Assembly: GCF_003576315.1 (NCBI RefSeq)
Contig: NZ_QWFZ01000020.1
Coordinates: forward strand, 124,001 to 188,000
From: Henriciella mobilis
GTDB taxonomy: Bacteria > Pseudomonadota > Alphaproteobacteria > Caulobacterales > Hyphomonadaceae
DNA: 64,000 nucleotides
Reading direction: 5' to 3'
The translations under genes and the position numbers were made by a program. Shown here piece by piece: positions 27,154-36,672 of the stretch. The notes under the pieces are model-generated. The model had not been told where the DNA came from and searched no databases. It saw only the letters and a program-made list of their open reading frames with translations. Each line of letters opens with the position of its first letter. The stretch's first letter is position 1.

Positions 27154-27709
27154 CGTGTTCGCTTATCCCCCGCCAAGCATTCTTTCGGAATTTCGCCCTC
27201 TCGGCGAAATCCTGCGTACCATGGAGACATCTGTCACGCCAAGCTGGCCGCCAGCAGAAAGAGGAAAAACCACGCCGCGTTCGGCAAAGGCGCAAGACCT
27301 GCCGGTACGCTGTTCGTCCGTCGATGCGCCAGGGCGGGAAGCGGCGGATCTCTCCGGCATGGTAGAGGCAGATCAGGTTGCCGGCCGGATCACGCAGATA
27401 TGCTTCGCGCCACTGCCAGGACTGGTCCCGAGGCGGGGATGTGCAAGCGATCCCCTGCCTTGCCAGGTTTTGGACGGTGGCATCGACATCCGCACACTCG
27501 AAATAGACGACCGGGTGATCGCACCCCGTCCAGCCTTCAACGTGATGCAGGGAGAAAGTTGCCGGCTCGCCGCCGCCATCGCTTTCGGGACATTCGAAAC
27601 GGGCATAGCGCGGCGGGCTGTCGACGATCTGCTTCAGGCCGAGTGTCTTGTAGAACGCCACGCTCGCCTCATAATCGACGCACGGCACGGTTACCTGGTT
27701 CAGTCTCAT
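26984..27709 (-). CDS. VOC-family protein with over-long reading frame
   Basis: The first 125 or so residues are a normal glyoxalase/VOC domain: MRLNQVTVPCVDYEASVAFYKTL.. through HPVVYFECADVDATV and WREAYLRDPAGNLICLYHAGEIRRFPPWR, where this subfamily usually ends. Here no stop follows. The frame continues for over 100 residues of Arg/Cys-rich sequence that does not look like protein and overlaps the next gene by 170 bases. A frameshift near 27320 would give shorter ends in the other two frames. The true 3' end is therefore uncertain; the domain itself is secure. Divergent from the 57-aa gene 23 bp away. Confidence 0.65.
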   Translation of the reverse strand: MRLNQVTVPCVDYEASVAFYKTLGLKQIVDSPPRYARFECPESDGGGEPATFSLHHVEGWTGCDHPVVYFECADVDATVQNLARQGIACTSPPRDQSWQWREAYLRDPAGNLICLYHAGEIRRFPPWRIDGRTAYRQVLRLCRTRRGFSSFCWRPAWRDRCLHGTQDFAERAKFRKNAWRGISEHDEIDQVWGNGPAGRFCHSSGGARADRQLHGPARADRYAGSKLCRHGGGSGLKTGGL

Positions 27710-27732
27710 CCAAAAACTCCGTGGAGGGCGCG

Positions 27733-27906
27733 ATGGCGCATCACAAACGCAAGGGACCGAAATCGACCCGCGCCGGCTGCCTGTTTTGCAAGCCGCACAA
27801 GCGCCAGGGTGCACCGGCCGCGGCGCGCGAACGATTCCGTCAGCATGCCCGGCGCCATGCTGGCGATGCTGACATTGTGGCGGCCGGTCATCAGCCGCCC
27901 AGGTGA
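27733..27906 (+). CDS. Conserved small CxxC protein, 57 aa
   Basis: A 57-codon ORF starting MAHHKRKGPKSTRAGCLFCKPHKRQG. Proteins with the same opening (HHKR-x-PK-x-x-R-x-GC-x-x-CKPHK) are, from memory, widespread short hypothetical proteins in proteobacteria. The CxxC followed by KPHK could bind a metal or nucleic acid. The basic composition (Arg/His rich) fits that, but no function is established. The ATG is preceded by GGAGGG. Its last 16 bases overlap the convergent YjbQ-type gene. Confidence 0.82.
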   Translation: MAHHKRKGPKSTRAGCLFCKPHKRQGAPAAARERFRQHARRHAGDADIVAAGHQPPR

Positions 27907-28385
27907 AGCACGACCTGGCGCTGATGCGGCCGGTCTCGATGCTCGAACAGGTAAAGCCCCTGCCATGTCCCCAGCAGCATCTCGCCGCCACTGACCGGGA
28001 TACCGATCGAGGTCTGGGTCAGCGCGGCCTTGATGTGGGCCGGCATGTCGTCGGGCCCTTCCGTATCGTGCCGGATCCACGACATGGACGGATCACTGGC
28101 GGGCGGAACCAGGCGGCTGAAGAAGGCCTGCAGGTCAGCCTGGACATCGGGGTCGGCGTTCTCCTGGACGATCAGCGAACAGGATGTGTGACGAACGAAA
28201 ACCGTAAGCAGCCCTTCCGACATACCGGCTTCGGAGACGAAGCGGCGGGCCTGGAGGGTGAACTCATAGAGGCCGGGCCCCTGCGTTGAAACGGTCAGAC
28301 GATCGATCATGCGCGACCATTGATAGGCCGGTTGGGGTGGCATGTCAGCCCGCCCCGCGGCATGGCCGGACACCGCCTCAGTCAT
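27891..28385 (-). CDS. YjbQ/UPF0047 family protein (secondary thiamine-phosphate synthase type)
   Basis: A UPF0047 beta-barrel protein. E. coli YjbQ shows weak thiamine-phosphate synthase activity; the physiological role is open. Signature blocks are GLYEFTLQARRFV, GLLTVFVRHTSCSLIVQENADPDVQADLQAFF, DMPAHIKAALTQTSIGIPV and LLGTWQGLYLFEHRDRPHQRQVVLHL. From the ATG at 28385, which overlaps the stop of the upstream VOC gene by eight bases, it is 164 aa. The family is nearer 140 aa, so the internal ATG at 28310 (MIDRLTVSTQG) is a real alternative start. Confidence 0.9.
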   Translation of the reverse strand: MTEAVSGHAAGRADMPPQPAYQWSRMIDRLTVSTQGPGLYEFTLQARRFVSEAGMSEGLLTVFVRHTSCSLIVQENADPDVQADLQAFFSRLVPPASDPSMSWIRHDTEGPDDMPAHIKAALTQTSIGIPVSGGEMLLGTWQGLYLFEHRDRPHQRQVVLHLGG

Positions 28386-28797
28386 AGCGGTTCTTCTCTG
28401 CCGGGTTGTCCGAATAGTATTCGACGAACTCGAACTCGATGTTGTTGCCGTCGATATAGTACACATTCGAGCGATGCTCGGTCGGGCTTCCGGGATTGGT
28501 GATTTCGAAGCCTGCCGCGGCGAGGCGCTCTTTCAGCGGGCCAAGGCTTGGCACTTCGAAAGCGAGGTGGGCAAGACCGGGCTGGTGTCCTTTCAGGTCG
28601 CGCGGCTCGCCCTCACCATTGTCGGACAGGGCGATGTAGGTCTCGTCGTCACCGAAGTGCAGCCACTCGCGCGGCTTGCCTGACCAGGTCCCCTTGCCGC
28701 CACCCCGGACGCGCCAGTGCGGGAAAGCAGCTTTCAGGAAATCCAGTGTGGGCTTCATGTCGGTGACAACGAGATTGGCATGCTCAAGACGGATCAT
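28378..28797 (-). CDS. VOC/glyoxalase-family protein, 139 aa
   Basis: A single VOC-domain protein: MIRLEHANLVVTDMKPTLDFLKAAFPHW at the start, then WLHFGDDETYIALSDN, GLAHLAFEVPSLGPLKERLAAAGFEI and RSNVYYIDGNNIEFEFVEY. His6, Glu124 (in NIEFEF) and His in GLAHLAFE sit where metal ligands occur in glyoxalase-type enzymes, so a metal-dependent activity is plausible. GGAGGG precedes the ATG, and a palindrome at 28808-28835 covers the promoter side. It faces the regulator gene and shares its transcript with the YjbQ-type gene. Confidence 0.88.
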   Translation of the reverse strand: MIRLEHANLVVTDMKPTLDFLKAAFPHWRVRGGGKGTWSGKPREWLHFGDDETYIALSDNGEGEPRDLKGHQPGLAHLAFEVPSLGPLKERLAAAGFEITNPGSPTEHRSNVYYIDGNNIEFEFVEYYSDNPAEKNRYD

Positions 28798-28807
28798 TTA
28801 TCCCTCC

Positions 28808-28835
28808 ATTAAATAAAGACTTTCCTTTAATTAAT
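28808..28835. promoter_or_regulatory. Candidate operator palindrome between regulator and VOC gene
   Basis: ATTAAATAAAG (28808-28818) and CTTTAATTAAT (28825-28835) form an 11-bp inverted repeat with one mismatch and a 6-base spacer. It lies 11 bases upstream of the VOC start codon, next to its ribosome binding site, and 40 bp from the divergent regulator start. It is strikingly AT-rich in a GC-rich genome. Most simply an operator for the adjacent regulator. Confidence 0.6.
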
Positions 28836-28875
28836 GTGACTTGTTTTTGAAAGCAATCCCTTTTAAAAAAGAATC

Positions 28876-29526
28876 ATGACCCAGACGTCTTCCCAGCCCG
28901 CGCTGACGGCAACCCGCAATACGGTCCTGGACCTGCTGAAACGTGGCGGTCCTCAATCGGCTGCTGACCTCGCCGATACGCTCGGTCTGACGCCAATGGC
29001 GGTCCGTCTTCATCTCTATGAGCTGGCCGAGGAGGGCCTGGTCGAAGAGACGGCCAAGCCGAAAGGGCGCGGCCGGCCAACCAAGATCTGGTCCCTCACG
29101 TCCGCCGCCGCGCGTATATTTCCTGATGCCCACCAGGGCCTTGCGCTGGAAATGATCGGTTCGATCCGCGAGATGTTCGGTGAGGAGGGCCTTGCCCGAG
29201 TCATAGACCGCCACAGCGACACCCAGCTGACAGCCTACAAGGAGGCGCTTGGCCCGCTGGCGGATACGGCAGCGCGCGTCAAACGGCTTGCCGAACTGCG
29301 AAGCGCCGAGGGCTACATGGCCGCCGCCGCCGAGGATGGCGAGGACTGGCTGCTGATCGAGAACCACTGTCCGATCTGCTCGGCCGCGACCGCCTGTCAG
29401 CGGCTTTGCGCGAACGAGCTCGACGTCTTCCAGCAAGCACTCGGCCCGGACACGGAGGTGACGCGCGAAGATCACCTGCTCGCTGGAGCGCGGCGCTGCG
29501 TCTACAGGATCCGCCAACGCGCCTAG
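28876..29526 (+). CDS. Winged-helix transcriptional regulator with Cys cluster (SufR/DeoR-like)
   Basis: A 216-aa regulator. The N-terminal winged helix (about 12-75) reads VLDLLKRGGPQSAADLADTLGLTPMAVRLHLYELAEEGLV, then the wing KPKGRGRPTKIWSLT. The C-terminal half carries HCPICSAATACQRLC and GARRC, a Cys arrangement like the iron-sulfur binding part of SufR-type repressors. Iron-sulfur or redox sensing is therefore likely, though the ligand set cannot be fixed by eye. No suf genes are nearby. The likely target is the divergent VOC/YjbQ pair through the palindrome at 28808-28835. Confidence 0.88.
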   Translation: MTQTSSQPALTATRNTVLDLLKRGGPQSAADLADTLGLTPMAVRLHLYELAEEGLVEETAKPKGRGRPTKIWSLTSAAARIFPDAHQGLALEMIGSIREMFGEEGLARVIDRHSDTQLTAYKEALGPLADTAARVKRLAELRSAEGYMAAAAEDGEDWLLIENHCPICSAATACQRLCANELDVFQQALGPDTEVTREDHLLAGARRCVYRIRQRA

Positions 29527-29634
29527 GCATTGCAGCGGGCCGACCCTGGATAGCGCGTCAGGCTGACGGACCGGCCATGGAAGAATCATACTAGGCAGAG
29601 CCGATCGAAGACCGGTTAGAGGGGACACGAGGAC

Positions 29635-30114
29635 ATGTTTGCCAGGTTTGTATTCAGGATCGTGGGCGTGGTGCTGGTCGGTGCGGGGCTCTTCATCACG
29701 ACGGTGGCCATGAAGGAGCGATCGCGCTTCCTGTCTATCGAACGATCATCGGAGCGCGTGATCGGCATCGTCGTCGGCCATGAACGCCCGGAATACTACT
29801 TCTACGAGGACCGCAACAAGTTTGCCCCGGTCATCCAGTACGAGACGCTTGAGGGCGATGTGCGGCGGTTCACGGCAAAGACAAGAGCCTCGAGATCGGC
29901 GTTCGAACGGGGCAAGACCGTGGACGTTCTCGTGCGACCCTGTCCGACAGGCGAGGACTGCGAGGCCGAGCTGACCGGGGGCTTTACGGAATTCGCAAGA
30001 AAATATCTCGGCCTGATCATGGGCGGTATTTTCCTTCTGGTCGGGGGCGCGCTCGTCTGGAAACCACCCAGCGAATTTGGCGACGGACATATTGGCGGCG
30101 GCAGCAGCTTCTAG
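29635..30114 (+). CDS. DUF3592-type membrane protein, 159 aa
   Basis: Two membrane helices (about 5-25, FVFRIVGVVLVGAGLFITTV; and about 123-143, YLGLIMGGIFLLVGGALVW) flank an extracytoplasmic beta domain (about 40-118) with IGIVVGHERPEYYF, APVIQYETLEGDVRRFTAKT and GKTVDVLVRPCP. That is the pattern of DUF3592 proteins (Y-P-x-V-x-Y-x-x-x-G). Two Cys in CPTGEDC may bond. Function unknown. Spacing on both sides suggests a single-gene unit. Confidence 0.78.
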   Translation: MFARFVFRIVGVVLVGAGLFITTVAMKERSRFLSIERSSERVIGIVVGHERPEYYFYEDRNKFAPVIQYETLEGDVRRFTAKTRASRSAFERGKTVDVLVRPCPTGEDCEAELTGGFTEFARKYLGLIMGGIFLLVGGALVWKPPSEFGDGHIGGGSSF

Positions 30115-30225
30115 GGTTTAACCATCTTCAGAACGATTGGGTCAGCGCGACCTCACGCTGGTTCGTTGCCCAAAAAACATTGTACTTTCGGCCCTGCCCG
30201 GCTCACAAAGCGCCGACAGACGATC

Positions 30226-30251
30226 AAGCGCCAGCCCCTGATACCGCTGGC
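30226..30251 (+). promoter_or_regulatory. Leader hairpin upstream of metY
   Basis: A perfect 8-bp inverted repeat (GCGCCAGC, 10-base loop, GCTGGCGC) ends about ten bases before the metY ribosome binding site GGAAGGGAG. A second possible stem (TTGGG..CCCAA with CAGCG..CGCTG inside) lies further up at about 30139-30174. It might modulate metY translation; it does not match the SAM-II riboswitch pattern as I remember it. Confidence 0.35.
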
Positions 30252-30275
30252 GCCATACAGGAAGGGAGCTTCATC

Positions 30276-31565
30276 ATGTCCGATACGCCAGAGCAGGAAT
30301 TCGAGACCATCCAGGTCCACGCCGGCGCCGAGCCCGATCCGGCCACCGGCGCGCGTCAGGTGCCGATCTACCAGACCACAGCCTATGTCTTTAAGGATGC
30401 CGACCATGCCGCCCGGCTCTTCGGGCTGCAGGAGGTTGGCTACATCTATTCCCGGCTGACCAATCCCACAGTCGGCGCGCTGCAGAACCGTATGGCCGCC
30501 CTTGAAGGCGGGGCGGGCGCTGTCTGCTGCTCATCTGGACATGCCGCCCAGATCATGGCGCTCTTCCCGCTGATGGCGCCGGGCCGGAACATCGTCGCAT
30601 CGACCCGGCTCTATGGCGGCACGATCACCCAGTTCAGCCAGACCTTCAAACGCTTTGGATGGTCCGCGAAATTCGTCGATTTCGATGATCTCGACGCGGT
30701 GAAGGCGGCGATTGATGACGATACGCGCGCCATCTTCTGCGAGACGATTGCCAATCCCGGCGGCTATGTCACCGACCTCGACGCCATCGCGCCCATCGCT
30801 GACGCAGCCGGTATCCCGCTCATCGTGGATAATACGACGGCGACGCCCTATCTCTGCCGCCCGATCGAGCATGGCGCGACGCTGGTCGTCCACTCGATGA
30901 CAAAGTACCTGACCGGCAATGGGACGGTCACCGGCGGGGCGATCGTGGATTCCGGCAAGTTCGACTGGTCGGCGTCTGACAAGTTCCCGTCCCTGTCGCA
31001 GCCCGAGCCGGCCTATCATGGTCTGAAGTTCCACGAGACCTTTGGCCCGGCCGCCTTCATGTTCCACGGCATCGCGGTCGGCCTGCGTGACCTTGGCATG
31101 ACGCTCAATCCGCAGGCGGCCCACTATACGCTGATGAGCATCGAGACCCTGTCGCTGCGGATGCAGAAGCATGTCGCCAATGCCGAGAAGATCGCGGCCT
31201 GGCTGGAAGGCCACGACGCCGTTGCCAGCGTGACCTATCCCGGCCTCGACTCCTCGCCTTACAAGGCCCGGGCGAAGCGCATCTGCCCGAAGGGCGCCGG
31301 CGCCCTGTTCACCGTGCAGCTGAAGGGCGGCTATGAGTCCTGCGTGAAGTTCGTCGACAGCCTGAAACTGTTCAGCCACGTGGCCAACCTTGGCGATGCG
31401 CGCTCGCTGGTCATCCACTCGGCCTCGACCACCCACCGCCAGCTCACCGAGGAGCAGCAGATCGCCGCCGGCGCCGCGCCGGACGTGGTGCGCCTGTCCA
31501 TCGGCATCGAGGGCGCCGATGACCTGATCGCCGACCTCGACCAGGCCCTGAAGGCTTCGAGCTAG
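30276..31565 (+). CDS. metY: O-acetylhomoserine sulfhydrylase
   Basis: A 429-aa PLP enzyme of the Cys/Met metabolism family that makes homocysteine from O-acetyl-L-homoserine and sulfide. The PLP lysine is Lys210 in HSMTKYLTGNG. Other blocks are ETIQVHAGAEPDPATGARQVPIYQTTAY, YIYSRLTNPTVG and the C-terminal FSHVANLGDARSLVIHSASTTH. The size and the extra mid-protein insert are typical of MetY rather than the shorter MetB/MetC. The ATG at 30276 has GGAAGGGAG upstream. A strong terminator follows. Confidence 0.95.
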   Translation: MSDTPEQEFETIQVHAGAEPDPATGARQVPIYQTTAYVFKDADHAARLFGLQEVGYIYSRLTNPTVGALQNRMAALEGGAGAVCCSSGHAAQIMALFPLMAPGRNIVASTRLYGGTITQFSQTFKRFGWSAKFVDFDDLDAVKAAIDDDTRAIFCETIANPGGYVTDLDAIAPIADAAGIPLIVDNTTATPYLCRPIEHGATLVVHSMTKYLTGNGTVTGGAIVDSGKFDWSASDKFPSLSQPEPAYHGLKFHETFGPAAFMFHGIAVGLRDLGMTLNPQAAHYTLMSIETLSLRMQKHVANAEKIAAWLEGHDAVASVTYPGLDSSPYKARAKRICPKGAGALFTVQLKGGYESCVKFVDSLKLFSHVANLGDARSLVIHSASTTHRQLTEEQQIAAGAAPDVVRLSIGIEGADDLIADLDQALKASS

Positions 31566-31592
31566 GCGCACTCGCCCACACCGGATACAAAG

Positions 31593-31627
31593 ACGCCCGC
31601 AAGACATTGGTCCTGCGGGCGTTTCTT
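31593..31627. terminator. Intrinsic terminator between metY and pepF-like gene
   Basis: ACGCCCGCA (31593-31601) and TGCGGGCGT (31614-31622) form a perfect 9-bp stem with a 12-base loop followed by TTTCTT. It serves metY on the plus strand and may also stop the convergent peptidase transcript. Confidence 0.8.
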
Positions 31628-31643
31628 CATTCGAGGGACGCCA

Positions 31644-33572
31644 CTACTCCTCGTCGAGCAGCGCTTCCATCCGGTCCATGATGTCGTTCATGCGCCGCAC
31701 GACGGCCTCGTAGGCGTCGGGCTGGGTCATGTCGAGGCCGGCTTCATTCAGCAGGATGTCATGTGGATGGGCCGAGCCGCCCGCCTTCAGGACATTGATG
31801 AAGTTCTCGCGCACCTCATCGTCTCCGGCCAGGAACTGCTCGGAGAACCAGGCCGCGCCGGAGACGGATGTCGCATACTGGTAGACGTAGAATTCGTAAT
31901 AGAAGTGCGGGATGTAGGCCCACTCGATCGTGTACGGATCATCGATCGTCATCACGCCCTGCTCTTCGCCATGATACTTGCGCAGCAGGCCGGCATAGAT
32001 CTCGGTCAGCTTCGCACCGGTCAGCGGCTCGCCGCGCTCGGCCGCTTCATGGATGGCAAGTTCAAACTCGCCGAACATGGTCTGGCGGTAGAAAGTACCG
32101 CGCAGGCTCTCCAGCGCATAGCCGAGATAGTAGAGCTTCTCTTCCTTCGTCTTCGCGTTGGCGATCATGTACTCTTCGAGCAGGATCTCATTGATGGTCG
32201 ATGCCATCTCGGCGATGAAGGTCGAATAGCCCGCCGTGTCGAAGGGCTGCTCGGACTTTGCGAGCATTGTGTGGACCGCATGGCCCCATTCGTGAGCGAA
32301 GGTCGACAGGGAGTTATAGTCGTCATTGTGGTTCAGCAGCAGGTAAGGGTGCACGTCATAGGCAGAGCCGGACATGTATGCCCCGGACTCCTTGCCCTCC
32401 TGCGGGTGGGAGTGCATCCAGTCCTCGCCCAGCCCTTCTTCCAGCAGCTCGATATACTCATCGCCAAACGGCTTCAGCGCCTCAAGCGTGATCGCCTTGG
32501 AACGCTCGATATCGAAGACGCCCGTGTCTGCCTCGATGATCGGCGGATAGATGTCGTAATAGCGAAGATCGTCGATGCCGAGCATCCGGCCGCGCAGTTC
32601 CAGATAACGATGGAACACCGGAAGCGCGTCATTCACCTGCGTCACCAGCTGCGTGTAGATTTCCGGCGGCAGCGCATCGTCGAACATGTTGCGCTGGAGG
32701 ACGCTGTCGAAATTGCGCGCCCGCGCCCGGAAGATGGCAGACTGGACCTGCGCGTTCAGCGTCGCGCCCATGCCATTCTCATACTGGCCCCAGGCGCCCC
32801 AGAACGTATCGAAGACCGTCTTGCGGTCCTCGCGATTGGCCGTACCGCGCCAGCGCGAATAGCCGGCCTGGTTGAGCCGCGCTTCGGTTCCATCGGACAG
32901 GGTCACGCTCGGCCACGGGATCGAGGCATTGGCAAACAGCGAATAGATCTGGTTCGGTTGCGACAACGCAAGGCCGGCCTGCGCCATCAGGGCTTCGCCC
33001 TGCGCATCCAGTGTATGCGGCGCCTGGCGCAGCGTGTCCTCGATACCAAAGCGGAAATCGGCAAGCGCCGGTTCTTCGGCGAGGAAGGCCATCACCTTCT
33101 CCTCGCCGATACTGAGGACTTCCGGGCTCATCCAGCTCGTTGCCTCGCCCAGCGCCTGATAGAGCTGTCGCGCCTTGCCGAAGCGTTCCTGCGCGCCGGC
33201 ATCGCGCTGATCCTCATCATGGCTGAGCGATGCATAGGTATAAAGGCGGACAACCTCCTTCGCGGTATCGGAGGTCTGACGATAGACGGCTGCCATCTGC
33301 TCGGCGCTTTGCCCAAGCGTGCCCTTGTTTTCGTCCAGCGCCGCGATGGCGGTTTGCGCGTTGGCATAGGCCGCTTCCCAGGCGGCTGGCGTCTCATATA
33401 GGTCTGTCAGGTCCCAGACGACGGCGCCGGCGGGCGCCTGACTTTCCGCTTCTGGCGCAGCCGTCGCCCCCGTCGCTGGTTCGGCGACGGACACCGCAGC
33501 ACAGCTGGACATGGCGAGAATGGCCGCAGCGCAGGCGCCGCCGCGAAGGATGGTGGAAAGCGTGTTTTTCAT
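31644..33572 (-). CDS. Oligoendopeptidase F-like M3 metallopeptidase, lipoprotein
   Basis: A 642-aa zinc peptidase of family M3 (PepF/thimet type) cutting short peptides. The zinc site is HEWGH at about 427-431 within STFAHEWGHAVHTM; the third ligand Glu lies in the following ISTFIAEMASTINEILLEEYM-type helix. An N-terminal signal with lipobox MSSC (about 21-24) puts it at the outer face of a membrane, unlike the cytosolic PepF of lactococci. The length is normal. Convergent with metY, sharing the terminator. Confidence 0.94.
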   Translation of the reverse strand: MKNTLSTILRGGACAAAILAMSSCAAVSVAEPATGATAAPEAESQAPAGAVVWDLTDLYETPAAWEAAYANAQTAIAALDENKGTLGQSAEQMAAVYRQTSDTAKEVVRLYTYASLSHDEDQRDAGAQERFGKARQLYQALGEATSWMSPEVLSIGEEKVMAFLAEEPALADFRFGIEDTLRQAPHTLDAQGEALMAQAGLALSQPNQIYSLFANASIPWPSVTLSDGTEARLNQAGYSRWRGTANREDRKTVFDTFWGAWGQYENGMGATLNAQVQSAIFRARARNFDSVLQRNMFDDALPPEIYTQLVTQVNDALPVFHRYLELRGRMLGIDDLRYYDIYPPIIEADTGVFDIERSKAITLEALKPFGDEYIELLEEGLGEDWMHSHPQEGKESGAYMSGSAYDVHPYLLLNHNDDYNSLSTFAHEWGHAVHTMLAKSEQPFDTAGYSTFIAEMASTINEILLEEYMIANAKTKEEKLYYLGYALESLRGTFYRQTMFGEFELAIHEAAERGEPLTGAKLTEIYAGLLRKYHGEEQGVMTIDDPYTIEWAYIPHFYYEFYVYQYATSVSGAAWFSEQFLAGDDEVRENFINVLKAGGSAHPHDILLNEAGLDMTQPDAYEAVVRRMNDIMDRMEALLDEE

Positions 33573-33674
33573 GGATCAGCCCCAGACTCGTTTTTATCGG
33601 AAAACGATACGGACCATAAATCGACTCGCCTGACAAGCGACATTTGTGGCGCGGGCGCCGAACGTCCACACGGC

Positions 33675-34469
33675 CTAGCTGTAGGAACCAGGTGCCAGGA
33701 CGGACACGGCGACGCTCTGGCTAAGCATGTCGGCCATGCCGAAAATGGTCATGAAGCTGATATCGGTCGCGTCGCGGCCCGAACAGATGCGCACCAGTTC
33801 GTTTTCATTCGACATCCGGGCCGGATCGACCAGCCGCCACGCCCCGTCGAGCCAGACTTCGGCAACGGCATGGAAATCCGGCGGCTGGAGCCCAGGCGCA
33901 TAGGCCGAGACCATGCGGGCCGGAATGCCGGCGGCACGCGCGAAGCTGATCAGCACATGCGCATAATCACGGCAGACACCCTGCCGCTTCAGGAAGCTGT
34001 CCGTTGCCGTCGTCTCTGGCGTGCTGGCGCCCGGCACATAGGCGAAATTGGCCAGGATCCAGTCGACCATGGCGAGCACCTGGTCCCCGCCTGTGAGTTG
34101 GCCGAACCGTGTCATGACAAAGGTTTCAAGCCGGTCGGACTCGCAAAAGCGGCTAGGAAACAGGAACGGGATGACCTCTGCTGGCAGCCGCCGGCGCGGC
34201 GGCACCTGCATGCCCGTCAGCTGCACCGAAGGGCGCGACACATCCACCGTTGCCTCATACTCGACACGGATCTGCCCGCCGGCATTCATCCAGCGCCGCC
34301 GGCCGAGCTCGTCCCAGCCTTCTACGGGGCTGAGGGTAGCTGGGCCAAAAACGTCTAGCCGTTCGGCGACAATCGTCTGGTCATCACCGGCCAGCGCCTC
34401 GATGGCGAGCAATACATCGGCTGCCCCCGGGAGGGCGTAGTCCAGGCTGGCATCGATCTTCACACGCAT
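33675..34469 (-). CDS. Transglutaminase-like cysteine protease family protein
   Basis: A 264-aa protein with a beta-rich N-terminal half and a transglutaminase-like domain (about 150-245). Catalytic residues are readable: Cys in RQGVCRDYAH, His in DFHAVAEVWLDG and Asp in RLVDPARM. Such bacterial proteins are presumed peptidases or amide-cleaving enzymes; the substrate is unknown. The ATG at 34469 begins MRVKIDASLDYALP where family similarity begins; the frame is open 135 bp further upstream but with unlikely composition. No signal peptide. Confidence 0.9.
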   Translation of the reverse strand: MRVKIDASLDYALPGAADVLLAIEALAGDDQTIVAERLDVFGPATLSPVEGWDELGRRRWMNAGGQIRVEYEATVDVSRPSVQLTGMQVPPRRRLPAEVIPFLFPSRFCESDRLETFVMTRFGQLTGGDQVLAMVDWILANFAYVPGASTPETTATDSFLKRQGVCRDYAHVLISFARAAGIPARMVSAYAPGLQPPDFHAVAEVWLDGAWRLVDPARMSNENELVRICSGRDATDISFMTIFGMADMLSQSVAVSVLAPGSYS

Positions 34470-34604
34470 GGGCACAAGCCTTTCGGTTCGAGGCACAGGG
34501 CGCGGCTGATACCGCCCATGGAGACGCGATTCAACCGCCGGCGCTTCTAGAGTGCTATCAGTATCAATCCGGATGGCGCGCCGCGACGGGGCTGGTCGGT
34601 TCAA

Positions 34605-34632
34605 GAAAAAGGCGGCCCGGAGGCCGCCTTTT
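34605..34632 (-). terminator. Intrinsic terminator of rpoD
   Basis: GGCGGCC (34611-34617), a 4-base loop and GGCCGCC (34622-34628) form a GC stem extended by A/T pairs. On the minus strand it ends in TTTTTCTT right after the rpoD stop. The plus strand also carries TTTT, so it may act both ways. Confidence 0.88.
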
Positions 34633-34637
34633 AGAAC

Positions 34638-36608
<1,971 letters not shown>

Positions 36609-36672
36609 GTAGTTCTCCCGCCTGTCGCCGCAGCCCGCTCTCTGCAACAACTCGTTCTGAAATACCAGTGGA

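Noticed and set aside
30115-30275. SAM-II riboswitch before metY
   Set aside because: The consensus loop and A-rich pseudoknot strand I know for SAM-II are not visible; kept only as an unassigned structured leader.
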